Assembly: GCA_963718755.1 (NCBI GenBank)
Contig: OY970376.1
Coordinates: 1,488,001-1,552,000, forward strand
Direction of reading: 5' to 3'
Length of the DNA: 64,000 nucleotides
DNA from: VRUE01 sp963718755
GTDB taxonomy: Bacteria; Actinomycetota; Thermoleophilia; Solirubrobacterales; 70-9
Shown: in pieces, positions 42,277 to 50,541 of the stretch
Layout: every line of letters begins with the position of its first letter
Numbering within the stretch: the stretch's first letter is position 1
Notes under the pieces: model-generated
Databases searched by the model: none
What the model was told of the DNA's origin: nothing
The model's input: only the letters and a program-made list of their open reading frames with translations
Program-made: the position numbers and the translations under genes

Positions 42277-42946
42277 AGCTCCGCAGTTGCCGCGCGAGGT
42301 CGATGACGCGATAGCCGCCGAGCGGACCGGGAGGCGTTGCCAGCCTCGGCGTTGGGCCGAAGCCACCGCGCGTCTCCGCGATCCGCCAGCGGCCGTCCAT
42401 CCAAACGACCTCCGTGTGGGTGATGCCGAAATAGGCGGCGGGTTCGACCGATGAGGCGTTGCCGAACAAGCAGAAGCCCCAGGTCAGAATTTGGGCGCGA
42501 CCTGGCTGGAAGGACTCAACCCGGTAGCCGATCGGCACGCTCGCAAAGAGCGTTTGCACTCCCTCCCGGACGCCGACCCCGAGTGGCCCGGCAGCCAGTC
42601 GCCGCGCTCCCGGCGAGTTGACCTCGAGCATCGTCTGCGCGTAGTCGGGCGTCGCCACGACGCCGATCCGCGAGCGCAGAACGCCAGCTCGCAAGACCGC
42701 AGGCGTCGCAAAGGCCCGCTGGTAGGCGGCGACCGCCCCCGCGGCACCCACCACAGTGGGGGGGAAACCGACCGGAACGCCGGCAATCGACCGCGCCGCG
42801 GCGGCACTGGCAGGTGCCGCGGCGCGGTCGGTGGGGGAGGGGGAGAGGACGTGGCCGAGAAGGAGGCCGAGCAGCAGGGCAGCGAGGGAGGACAGGAGGA
42901 GGCGCCGCCCTGCCGGCCCGGCCGTATCGCGAGCGCGGCGGCTCAT
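42260..42946 (-). CDS. VirB8/TcpC-like conjugal transfer protein
   Basis: The protein is 228 residues with one N-terminal membrane helix (LLLSSLAALLLGLLLGHVLS) and an extracellular domain. That domain resembles an NTF2-like fold, ending ITHTEVVWMDGRWRIAETRG, as in the TcpC/VirB8 scaffold proteins. The assignment rests on the topology, the WMDGRWRI strand and the position between VirB6 and the VirB2-like gene. Confidence 0.7.
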   Translation of the reverse strand: MSRRARDTAGPAGRRLLLSSLAALLLGLLLGHVLSPSPTDRAAAPASAAAARSIAGVPVGFPPTVVGAAGAVAAYQRAFATPAVLRAGVLRSRIGVVATPDYAQTMLEVNSPGARRLAAGPLGVGVREGVQTLFASVPIGYRVESFQPGRAQILTWGFCLFGNASSVEPAAYFGITHTEVVWMDGRWRIAETRGGFGPTPRLATPPGPLGGYRVIDLARQLRSYELAP

Positions 42947-43257
42947 TTGACCGCCGAGCCCGAGTTGTAGAAGAAGTTGATCAGGGCGGCGCCGGCGCCG
43001 ATTACGAATGCACCGAGCAGCCCGTAGAGCACCTTCGACTTGCCGTCGGAGGCGTGGCTGTAGTTGTTGGACTTAGAGCCGAGCGCCCATTGCGCGGCAC
43101 CGATCAGGACGCCCGCGACGCAGGCAAGGAGGGCGATCAGGGCAAGACCGTTGACCAGTTTCTGCAGCGCCGGGATGCCCGGCAGCCCTTTGGGATTTGG
43201 CTCGACTTGAACCTTGTCGGCGGCGAGCTGCAGCTTGACGAAGATCGCGAGGACCAC
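42943..43257 (-). CDS. VirB2-like small membrane protein (DUF6112-like)
   Basis: The protein is 104 residues from the GTG at 43257 (AAAGGAG 6 bases before it). Two helices: LVNGLALIALLACVAGVLIG and VLYGLLGAFVIGAGAALINF. This is the usual first gene of actinobacterial transfer operons and probably a pilin-like channel subunit. It overlaps the next gene (ATGA), and the five transfer genes from here to VirD4 read as one operon. Confidence 0.75.
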   Translation of the reverse strand: MVLAIFVKLQLAADKVQVEPNPKGLPGIPALQKLVNGLALIALLACVAGVLIGAAQWALGSKSNNYSHASDGKSKVLYGLLGAFVIGAGAALINFFYNSGSAVK

Positions 43258-43409
43258 GGCGGACTCCTTTGCCTAGAGGTGCTTCTGCACCCCGGCTGTC
43301 GAGTCCAAGGCCCGTTTGCATCGGGTCGGCGGCGAATTTTCTGTCGCGCCGCCTGCTCATCGCAGAGTCATAGGCGGTCCATCTGGCGCGAGTGCTTCTC
43401 TGATTCGAC

Positions 43410-43658
43410 ATGCCTGGAATGCGATGCGACGGCCCCGACTGCGACGGATATCTCGTCTATAAGACCGAGATCGTTGTCGTTCGTATCGAGGACGGACGAC
43501 TGCGGGCGTCTACGGAGCTTGAGGACACCCCGCCATCTCGCGAGCGGCCGGCGCCTACAGGCCGCTATCACTCGAACTGCTACGCGGCGGCGCGGGCGCT
43601 TGACGACCGCTTACCTGCGGTCAGCGAACAAGCGCACTCAGAATCTCGCCGCGGCTGA
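43410..43658 (+). CDS. Possible small Cys-rich protein
   Basis: The 82-residue frame has MRCDGPDCDGYLVYKTEIVV and GRYHSNCYAAARALDD, so a metal-binding CxxxxC plus HxxC set is possible. There is no clear ribosome site, and the surrounding 790 bp hold no other convincing gene. It could be real or a chance frame. Confidence 0.4.
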   Translation: MPGMRCDGPDCDGYLVYKTEIVVVRIEDGRLRASTELEDTPPSRERPAPTGRYHSNCYAAARALDDRLPAVSEQAHSESRRG

Positions 43659-44048
43659 AGGTCCACGAGGTCAGTTGGGCGCTGATTGGGGTGGCGGCCT
43701 ATATTCGGTCGATGGGCGCCATGGGGTTCCTGCTGCGACTAATCCGGTCTATGAAGATCCTCGCGAGGGACAGCAGGATTCCGAAGCCGCTTCGCTGGGT
43801 TGCAGGCATTGCCTTGCTACCGATACCCGGGCCGGTAGATGAGATTCTGTGATCCTTATCGCGCCTGTGTTTCTGCTCTATCGCGAGCCATTGCGGGAGG
43901 CTTGGAACAGGGCAGCCGAAGCTCCAAACTCAAGCTGACCCACTGCCTGGGAGCCAGTCGGGCTTGCCGCCTGAACGCTTCCGCGCCGCTTCTTTACAGC
44001 TCTAGCGCAACCGTTCCGGTGGCAAGACCGTCAGGCAGCTAGCTGCGC
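43659..44048. other. Intergenic region, nothing recognised
   Basis: It lies between the possible small gene and the LysM protein gene. The short open frames here lack ribosome sites and domain features. No strong hairpin was found. Confidence 0.4.
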
Positions 44049-44867
44049 TCAACGCAGCCTGAGAACGGTGCCCGAGTAGATGAGATTGGGATCGCCCGTC
44101 CCTATGCGGTCTTCGTTCAACCGCCACAGCCTTTCGACCTCGCGTTCGATCTCTTGCGTGCCTGCCTCTCCAGGCAGCAAGTCGGCGGCAATGTGCCACA
44201 GGCAGTCGCCCGGCCGCACGGTGTAGAAGCCCTTACCGGCGAGACTCCGACCTGAGTCGACCGGCATTGCCGCTACGGGTTGAGGCGATGGGGACGGAGC
44301 TTCCTCCTCAGCAGGCTCGGTCGGCGACGCAGACTCAGTCGGTGCGGTTTGGTCGTGCGCCGTGTGCCGCTGGGCTGGTTTCTCCCTCGGAGCGACGAGC
44401 GACTGGTTCGCCACCGGCTCCGTTTGAGTCGGTTCCGCAGCCGCTTGCTGCACCGGCTCGGGTTCCGGCGCCGGAGTCGCGACGGTCGGCGGCTCTGCCG
44501 GCTGAGGTTGGGCGTCTTCGATGACGTCGGTCACGGCGCTGGTCACTTCCTCGGGTGCTGGAGCTTCGACATCGACTTCCGGTTCGACTTCTACTGCCCC
44601 GCCTTCTTCAGCTCCACCGGGCGCCGGTGCATCTTCCAGGCCCGCTTCCTCGCCGCCAGGATCGAAGTCTGGAACCCCTGGCGCTTCAATCGGCGGCGCG
44701 GTTCCAGTCCCTTCGCTGTCGGACTCGCCGGCAAAGGCGACGGCGGGCAGAGTGCTGCTGAAGGTCAGCATGGCGCACAGTGCGAGCGCCGCGATGCGGC
44801 GGCCGGGAGACGAACCCGATCGCAACTCCGGGGAGATGGAAGTCAGATGCTCGATGAGGTTTGCCAT
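44049..44867 (-). CDS. Secreted LysM-domain protein
   Basis: The protein is 272 residues with GGAGGAA 5 bases before the ATG. A signal peptide spans about residues 22-46 (IAALALCAMLTFSSTLPAVA-FA). A long Pro/Glu/Ala-rich spacer follows (about 50-215), then a C-terminal LysM domain (FYTVRPGDCLWHIAADLLPG to LIYSGTVLRL). LysM binds peptidoglycan, so the protein probably anchors to the wall. It lies downstream of the sigma factor and adhesin genes on the same strand and may assist the conjugation apparatus at the wall. Confidence 0.88.
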   Translation of the reverse strand: MANLIEHLTSISPELRSGSSPGRRIAALALCAMLTFSSTLPAVAFAGESDSEGTGTAPPIEAPGVPDFDPGGEEAGLEDAPAPGGAEEGGAVEVEPEVDVEAPAPEEVTSAVTDVIEDAQPQPAEPPTVATPAPEPEPVQQAAAEPTQTEPVANQSLVAPREKPAQRHTAHDQTAPTESASPTEPAEEEAPSPSPQPVAAMPVDSGRSLAGKGFYTVRPGDCLWHIAADLLPGEAGTQEIEREVERLWRLNEDRIGTGDPNLIYSGTVLRLR

Positions 44868-44894
44868 CGGATTCCTCCTCGTTGTTAGGTGTGC

Positions 44895-45518
44895 TCAGTT
44901 CACGTTCATGGGGTCGGCTACGCAACGGAAGCTCTTGGCGCCATCGCCGCTGTCGGGAGTAATTCCGACGCCCCCGTTTTCTTCGGTGACGTAGAGAACA
45001 TCGAGCTTGCCGGGCGTGCTCGAGGGATAGACATTGCTGGTCAGCTCACCCCCAGGTGCCAGTTGAATGCGGGGGTCGGCGAGCGCGGTCATCAGCTCCT
45101 CATGCGTTGGTAGCCGTCTCCCGAACCCGTCCCGGTTATCGGTCAGCGCGCAGTAGAACGATGCCCCGCGATAGGAGTCGGGCGGATGAGCGTCGACCTC
45201 GACACAAACGTCCGAGCTCGGACTCGTCTGCGCAAACGCTTGCGGGCAGCTGTCGGCAAAGCTTTTTGCGGGCAGACCCCCCAGACGCTGGGCGTTGAAG
45301 GCTCGCGGAACAGTGCGCAGGCTCGACTCCTTGACGACCCTGCGACCGATCGAGTCCGACTTGAACTGCTTGCTCGTCAGGCTGCGCTTCCGGATGTCGG
45401 AGCCGTCGATCTTGGATGCGGCATAGGCGACACCACTTCCCAAGGCGATGAACAGCGCCAGGGTCGAAACAAGGTTGGCGTAGGTGATTCGGTCTCGCAG
45501 CCCACTCAGCATTCGCAT
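44895..45518 (-). CDS. Secreted Thermoleophilia-type protein
   Basis: The protein is 207 residues. The start (RDRITYANLVSTLALFIALG, then GVAYAASKIDGSDIRKRSL) is a signal peptide and pentapeptide-like region very common in Solirubrobacterales secreted proteins and rare elsewhere. The rest has four cysteines and a folded domain (SYRGASFYCALTDNRDGFGR, then RLPTHEELMTAL). The function is unknown. It is the best lineage marker in the window. Confidence 0.75.
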   Translation of the reverse strand: MRMLSGLRDRITYANLVSTLALFIALGSGVAYAASKIDGSDIRKRSLTSKQFKSDSIGRRVVKESSLRTVPRAFNAQRLGGLPAKSFADSCPQAFAQTSPSSDVCVEVDAHPPDSYRGASFYCALTDNRDGFGRRLPTHEELMTALADPRIQLAPGGELTSNVYPSSTPGKLDVLYVTEENGGVGITPDSGDGAKSFRCVADPMNVN

Positions 45519-45549
45519 CTCTCCTTGTTGGGTCGACGATCTGTCTGGA

Positions 45550-47790
45550 TTACAAGCATGGCCGCCCTCTCACTCGGACACTCAGTACCCGACTGTTTCC
45601 TGCCTCTAGCGGATAGCCAGCCTCGGGCGGCAGGTGAACCCGGAAGGGGTAGTTCTCCACCCCGCACGTCCTATTGAAGAGATACTCGAAGCTCCAGCGC
45701 CCGTCCGATCTCGTGCGAAGGGTCTTGAAGGTCTGCCACTCGCCCGTGTTTCGGTACTGGATCTCAAGCAACTTTCCGTCTTCTGGCAGGGGCCGACCCT
45801 TGACACGGCCGCTGAAGACAACGGAGTCGCCGTTCAGGATTCGACTCGGCTCAACGGTGGCCGTGGAGTACCCCTTGACCAGCAGCGTCGCCGTGTCTTC
45901 GACCGGCAGGATCGTCGCCGTGCCCGGATAGACGAAGCGGAACCGCCGCGATGCGCGCGCCTCCACGGGGTGGACAAAGCGGCCGCGGGCGTCGGTCGTG
46001 ACCGTGCCATCGACTTGCTCGCTGTCTTCGCTTGCGCGCGAGTAGACGGTGAGCTTCGCGTCGGCCAGTGGGTGCCCGCCCCCGTTGACGAGGCGGCCAG
46101 CGAGGCGTACTCGATCCCCGAAGGCGACCTTAACCCGCGGCTCGAGGACGGTGACCGTCCGGCGTTTGCCTTTACGGCTGACGGTGCGCTTCTCGACGAC
46201 ACCCGACTTCATCGAAGTCGCGATCCGCAGCGGAAGCCTCAGTCGCATCGATTGGCCGTCAAGACGCCGGTCGGTTTCCGCGAGGTTGCCCGCCAGATCG
46301 CGTGCGCTCGCCCGCAGCTCATAGTCGCCCGGCGGAAGGGAGGAGTCGTCTATCCGGGCGACGAGCCGATCACCTTCCTTACTGGCGGGAACAATTTGCC
46401 AGGTACCCGATCCGGTGGGGCTGATTTCGATCTCCCCGCCGCCGAGTCCGGAAATTCGATCAGTGACCAGAATCGAAACGCGCGTTGGGTCCTCCGCATT
46501 GGGCGTCTCGAAGCCAAGCTGCGGCGGCTCGGGATCGAAGCGAAGGCGGACCGGCTGAGAGGCGTTCGCAGCCTCCTGATTGCCGGCCGAATCCTCGCGC
46601 CAGAGCCGCAGCTCCCATTCCCCGGGCGAGGGGACAGCCAGGTTGTCGATCGCCGCGATCGCCGTCGCGGCACGATCGCCGCTCACGCACTCATTGCTTC
46701 CAGCGGGACAGAGTCGGTAGTGGGCAGCCGCAATCGGAGCCCGATCGGGCTCAAGTGGATTGGCCCAGGTGAGGTCGAAGTCGTTGGTGTTCCGCCAGAT
46801 CTCCCCGCCGCCGACGCCCACCGGCACGGCACCGGGCGGGGCGTTGTCGATGCGCGCGGTGACGGTGGCCGACTCGGCGCGATTGCCTGCCGCGTCCTCG
46901 GCTGCAACCGTCAAGCTCTGCGAGCCTTCGGGCGCGCCTCGGGTATCGACCTCAATCGATCCACCCCCGCTCTGACAGGGGATTCGCTGTGAGTAGTCAC
47001 ATGGCCGCAAGTCATCGCCGCGCCCTCCCCCCGCGATGAGCGCGACTGCGCTCTTGATGCCAACGTTGTCGGAGGCGTCGTAGTCCAGAGTCTGCTTTCC
47101 GCCAACCCATTCGCCCCTTGCCAGTGGCGAGTCGGCGACGACGCCGGCGGACGGTGCGATGCCATCGACTACCGTCGCCTCGGCGGCAAAGGTTCGTATG
47201 TAGTTCTGGCCGCGCGCCGAGCAGAACTCCTGTGACGGAGCGCCTACGCAGACGACACGCTGGACGATTCGCGTCGCGCCGCCAAGATCGAATGCGCGCA
47301 GGCGCGGCCAACTCGACGCCTGGGCTCGATCGGGAAGCGGGCAGCTGCGGTTGGCACGCACGTTCTTGATCGGCACAGGCGAGGAGCCGGCGCGCTCGGC
47401 GTAGAGCTGCAGCGCGTACCGGCAGTCACGGCGATGCGCCTGGCCGGACCAGCGCAAGCGCGAGAACGTCGTCCCGGGCGGGGCGTTGAGAAAGAACGCC
47501 GATTCGGAGCCGCGCGCCACCCGGCCGGTACCGGGCACGTTCGCCGTAACCAGCCCGCGCAGGCCAGGTCCGATCGGTTTGCAGGCCCGCCTCCACCGCA
47601 TCCCTTTGGTGGCGAAGTCTTCGAAGGCGGTGCTCACGTAGCCGGCGGCGTCAGCCTGACAGGCGGAGATCTTGTATTCGCCTGCGTGCGCCGGACGGGC
47701 AATTGCCAACGCGACCGCCAAGGTGACGGCAATGGCCGCAGGGAGGACGACAAACGTCGGCCAACGGTCTCGTAGAGCTGCAGCTTTCAT
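45550..47790 (-). CDS. Large secreted Ig-like repeat protein
   Basis: The protein is 746 residues. A signal peptide (FVVLPAAIAVTLAVALAIAR-PAHA) is followed by a lectin-like N-terminal domain with several cysteines (CQADAAGYVSTAFEDFATKG). Repeated Ig/FN3-like modules follow (SLTVAAEDAAGNRAESATVT, then YELRASARDLAGNLAETDR), and then C-terminal beta modules (VAFGDRVRLAGRLVNGGGHP). No membrane anchor is seen. It resembles surface adhesins of Thermoleophilia. Its ATG overlaps the stop of the tethered sigma factor gene (ATGA), so the two are translated together. Confidence 0.75.
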   Translation of the reverse strand: MKAAALRDRWPTFVVLPAAIAVTLAVALAIARPAHAGEYKISACQADAAGYVSTAFEDFATKGMRWRRACKPIGPGLRGLVTANVPGTGRVARGSESAFFLNAPPGTTFSRLRWSGQAHRRDCRYALQLYAERAGSSPVPIKNVRANRSCPLPDRAQASSWPRLRAFDLGGATRIVQRVVCVGAPSQEFCSARGQNYIRTFAAEATVVDGIAPSAGVVADSPLARGEWVGGKQTLDYDASDNVGIKSAVALIAGGGRGDDLRPCDYSQRIPCQSGGGSIEVDTRGAPEGSQSLTVAAEDAAGNRAESATVTARIDNAPPGAVPVGVGGGEIWRNTNDFDLTWANPLEPDRAPIAAAHYRLCPAGSNECVSGDRAATAIAAIDNLAVPSPGEWELRLWREDSAGNQEAANASQPVRLRFDPEPPQLGFETPNAEDPTRVSILVTDRISGLGGGEIEISPTGSGTWQIVPASKEGDRLVARIDDSSLPPGDYELRASARDLAGNLAETDRRLDGQSMRLRLPLRIATSMKSGVVEKRTVSRKGKRRTVTVLEPRVKVAFGDRVRLAGRLVNGGGHPLADAKLTVYSRASEDSEQVDGTVTTDARGRFVHPVEARASRRFRFVYPGTATILPVEDTATLLVKGYSTATVEPSRILNGDSVVFSGRVKGRPLPEDGKLLEIQYRNTGEWQTFKTLRTRSDGRWSFEYLFNRTCGVENYPFRVHLPPEAGYPLEAGNSRVLSVRVRGRPCL

Positions 47791-48941
47791 CAGGGACCTC
47801 CTGGGCCTCCGAACTGAGGCCCGGCATTTGCGGGGACGGGATCAGGTTCGGGAGCCGGAGCTTCATGAGTCGCTTCGGGTTCGCCCACCGGTTCAAACGG
47901 CGGCGGCGGTGATTCGGGCACCGGTGCCGGCTGCGGCTGCGCCGGGGACTCTGAAGGAGCCGGTTCGGGGGCCGGCTCTGGAGCGGGAGCTTCTTCTATG
48001 GGAGGTTCTGCTGGCGTGTAGGTCGGGGCTTGCGGTTCCGGTTCAGGGGTCTCGTTCGACGGCGCTTCCGGCTCGTCGGTGGAGGCGATCAGGCCGCTCG
48101 CGGCACCGAGCGGGTTCATGCCTTGCTCAACGCAATACGTCGCGGCGCCACCGCCGATGGCGACGCAGCTAGCGACCACCGCTGCGACCGTTCCAGGGCG
48201 AGCGGCGGCGAGCGGCGTCGGGTCGATCGCCCGGTAGTAGGTCGCGCTGGCGTGCTCTTTGAGCTGCGCCCCTGACTCGCCGACCTGCTGCTTGAACGAG
48301 GCGACCGTCTCGGCCGATCTCTGGGTCGCCCGCTCCAGCAGGTTGCCACTCGCCCCTCCGGCTGCAAGGGAGAGGTAGGCGGCGAGGCCGATCTCAACCG
48401 CGAGATCGTCGGCGCTGCTCACGCCGAGGAGGTCGTGCAACTTGCGCTTTGCGCCCTCGTGGGCGCGCTGTGCCTTGGATGAATGCCAGTGGAGCTGTCG
48501 TGCGGCCTCCCTCACCGTGAGGCCCTCGAAATAGGAGAGCGCCAATAGTCGTCGCTGGCGGATCGGCAGCTCCTTCACAGCGTCATGTACCTTGCGGAAC
48601 CGATCCTTGTCGAGAAGCACGTCCTCTGGACCTTCGGCCTCATCGACCACCGGGCATTTCTCTGCCGAGACCGCCGCGGGGCGCCTTGCTTCGACTCTTA
48701 GCTGGTCAATGGTGCGCTGCGAGGCGCAGCTGACAAGCCACGCCGCCGGACTCTCGATCTCCTCTCCTTCGGCCAGCTTGCGGCTGTATTCAAGGGCCGC
48801 CGTCGCGAAGAGTTCGTCCCCGTTGCGGTCTATGAACTGCGGCGAGAACCCCTTTCGGCGCAGGTACTGGTTGAAGCCGAGCCGAGCCTGCTCCAGCTCG
48901 TCCGACGCCATCCCGCTTGGAAGGGTGCCTTCTCTAAACAT
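47790..48941 (-). CDS. ECF-like sigma factor with membrane anchor and secreted tail
   Basis: The protein is 383 residues (an ATG at 48911 is an alternative start). Residues about 30-85 fit sigma region 2 (DELFATAALEYSRKLAEGEE, then WLVSCASQRTIDQLR). Residues about 120-170 fit region 4 (IRQRRLLALSYFEGLTVREA, then ARQLHWHSSKAQRAHEGAK). A helix at about 250-270 (TVAAVVASCVAIGGGAATYC) then crosses the membrane, and a Pro/Glu/Ala-rich tail of about 110 residues would lie outside. It overlaps the adhesin gene downstream. Such an arrangement could keep the sigma factor inactive until cut. Confidence 0.8.
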   Translation of the reverse strand: MFREGTLPSGMASDELEQARLGFNQYLRRKGFSPQFIDRNGDELFATAALEYSRKLAEGEEIESPAAWLVSCASQRTIDQLRVEARRPAAVSAEKCPVVDEAEGPEDVLLDKDRFRKVHDAVKELPIRQRRLLALSYFEGLTVREAARQLHWHSSKAQRAHEGAKRKLHDLLGVSSADDLAVEIGLAAYLSLAAGGASGNLLERATQRSAETVASFKQQVGESGAQLKEHASATYYRAIDPTPLAAARPGTVAAVVASCVAIGGGAATYCVEQGMNPLGAASGLIASTDEPEAPSNETPEPEPQAPTYTPAEPPIEEAPAPEPAPEPAPSESPAQPQPAPVPESPPPPFEPVGEPEATHEAPAPEPDPVPANAGPQFGGPGGP

Positions 48942-49043
48942 CGCGCTTACCGATCGAGCGAACTAGCGGCATTAGATACCCAGACGTTCCTTCCTCAAAC
49001 CTCATTGGGTTTGTCCTCTCTGATTCCCCTGTCGATCTCCGAG

Positions 49044-49081
49044 GCGATTTGCATCGGTCTGCCCCGAATCCGATGCAAATC
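49044..49081. promoter_or_regulatory. 13-bp inverted repeat between divergent genes
   Basis: CGATTTGCATCGG at 49044-49056 pairs perfectly with 49069-49081 (12-nt spacer). It lies 27 bp before the transglycosylase ATG and between it and the divergent sigma factor gene, so it could be a shared operator. Confidence 0.6.
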
Positions 49082-49107
49082 GGCGTGGAGCTCGACAGCG
49101 AAGGCGG

Positions 49108-50184
49108 ATGCAGAAGTCGGCCTCCCAACTCCCGTCGGGCGCTTCCAAGCTGCTCGTCATTCCGCTCGGTGCCCTTGCTGCGCTGGTTGCCGGTCTCCTG
49201 ATGCTGACCGTCTTCCTGGGCGTCGCCTCGCCGAATTGCGGAGAAGAATCGCTCGGCGCGCTCAACTCCAAGGTTCCGCAGCGCTTGGTCCCTATCTACA
49301 TCGCCGCCGCGGTGGAGTACAAGCTGGGCATCCGAGGCCCTTCGATTCTCGCCTCAATCAACGAGATCGAGAGCGCCTTCGGCTCGAACATGGGACCGTC
49401 CTCGGCGGGAGCGGTCGGGTGGATGCAGTTCATGCCGGAAACGTGGGACGGCTACGGCGTCGATGCCAATGGCGACGGGCGCAAAGACCCCTACAACCCC
49501 AAGGACGCGATATTCGCCGCCGCCAACTACCTGAGCGCTTCGGGAGCGCCGGGCAACTGGCATGACGCGATCTTCGCCTACAACCATGCCGAGTGGTACG
49601 TCGAAGATGTCGAACGGGGTGCGGAGCGTTTTGCCGCGGGTGCAAGCGAGTCTGTGCCGGTCGCCGAATCCTCTGGCTGCGTCGCAGGGCCGAGCAGCGC
49701 CGTTGTCGGGAAGGCGCTCCGCCTCTTTGCGCCGCGCGCCTTCAAGCCCCTTCCGGCGCGGCTCTGGGTTGGCGAAGGCCCGCCACAGGCGGTCGACGCC
49801 CGAATCTGGCCCAATGCCGTTTGGCTGCTGGAAACGTTCGATCTGCGTGTCACGGCCGCACGCGAGTCGGGCCACGAAACTCACGGCGACGGTACGGCGA
49901 TGGACATGGTGCCGGCGTCGGGTCGAGGCTGGGATGGGACGGCGCTCCGTGCGGCCCTCGCTCTCGGCTGGATTCCGAGCTGCGGTGGGAGTGGAAGCGC
50001 GCCTGCCTGCCCACTCTCGCCGGCGATCCAATGGGTCGGCTACAACGGCGCCGAAAATCACGGCGATCCTGCGCACGCGGGCTCGAATGCCCACCTGCAT
50101 GTCTCCTGGCGAAGCTCGGAATACGGTTGCCCAGGCCTGTGCGAACCGCGCGAATGGGTGGAGGTGTTCCCGTGGCAGGAATAG
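49108..50184 (+). CDS. Lytic transglycosylase fused to M15-like peptidase (VirB1-like)
   Basis: The protein is 358 residues. An N-terminal membrane helix (LLVIPLGALAALVAGLLMLT) precedes an SLT domain at about 60-175 (SILASINEIESAFGSNMGPS, catalytic Glu in NEIES, then AVGWMQFMPETW). The C-terminal domain at about 235-345 has HGDGTAMDMV and NAHLHVSW, the zinc-binding H-x6-D and HxH pattern of LAS/M15 peptidases. One protein would thus cut both glycan and peptide bonds to let the transfer channel through the wall. Confidence 0.85.
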   Translation: MQKSASQLPSGASKLLVIPLGALAALVAGLLMLTVFLGVASPNCGEESLGALNSKVPQRLVPIYIAAAVEYKLGIRGPSILASINEIESAFGSNMGPSSAGAVGWMQFMPETWDGYGVDANGDGRKDPYNPKDAIFAAANYLSASGAPGNWHDAIFAYNHAEWYVEDVERGAERFAAGASESVPVAESSGCVAGPSSAVVGKALRLFAPRAFKPLPARLWVGEGPPQAVDARIWPNAVWLLETFDLRVTAARESGHETHGDGTAMDMVPASGRGWDGTALRAALALGWIPSCGGSGSAPACPLSPAIQWVGYNGAENHGDPAHAGSNAHLHVSWRSSEYGCPGLCEPREWVEVFPWQE

Positions 50185-50393
50185 CCGCGCCGCAGCCTTC
50201 CTTTTCTCGCGACGACCTCCTGACCGCGACGGAGGTCGCCGAGGTGCTTCGCGTCAAGCGCACGACCGCGCTCGACTACATGCGACGGGGAGTCGTCCCT
50301 GCCTGCAAGATCGGCCGGCGCTGGTATGCCGCGAAACCACTACTCGACCAACATCTCGATCACCTCTTTGATCTGGATCCGCGTCGGAAATAG
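50172..50393 (+). CDS. Excisionase-like helix-turn-helix protein
   Basis: The protein is 73 residues from the GTG at 50172, overlapping the end of the previous gene. LLTATEVAEVLRVKRTTALD, then YMRRGVVPACKIGRRWYAAK is the MerR-like winged helix of the helix-turn-helix 17/excisionase family. It is a candidate Xis that would bias the integrase towards excision, about 3.3 kb from the integrase gene. A host regulator of the same fold is an alternative. Confidence 0.8.
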   Translation: MAGIAAPQPSFSRDDLLTATEVAEVLRVKRTTALDYMRRGVVPACKIGRRWYAAKPLLDQHLDHLFDLDPRRK

Positions 50394-50541
50394 CGGGTCG
50401 ACCGGGGCGAAACTCGCCTCCTCCCTTCGAGTCGGTTGCGTCGTCTGCGCGCCACGCCCGGCACGGGCGGGCAGGCGACGGCTTCCCGAACGGAGGCAGC
50501 GCGGCGTCGACCGGATGAGTACTAGCCGCTAGGGTCGCTCA

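Noticed and set aside
42814..43842. 342-codon plus-strand frame
   Set aside because: It is antisense to the VirB8- and VirB2-like genes, which have good starts and overlaps.
43839..44042. 67-codon frame before the LysM gene
   Set aside because: No ribosome site or recognisable feature.
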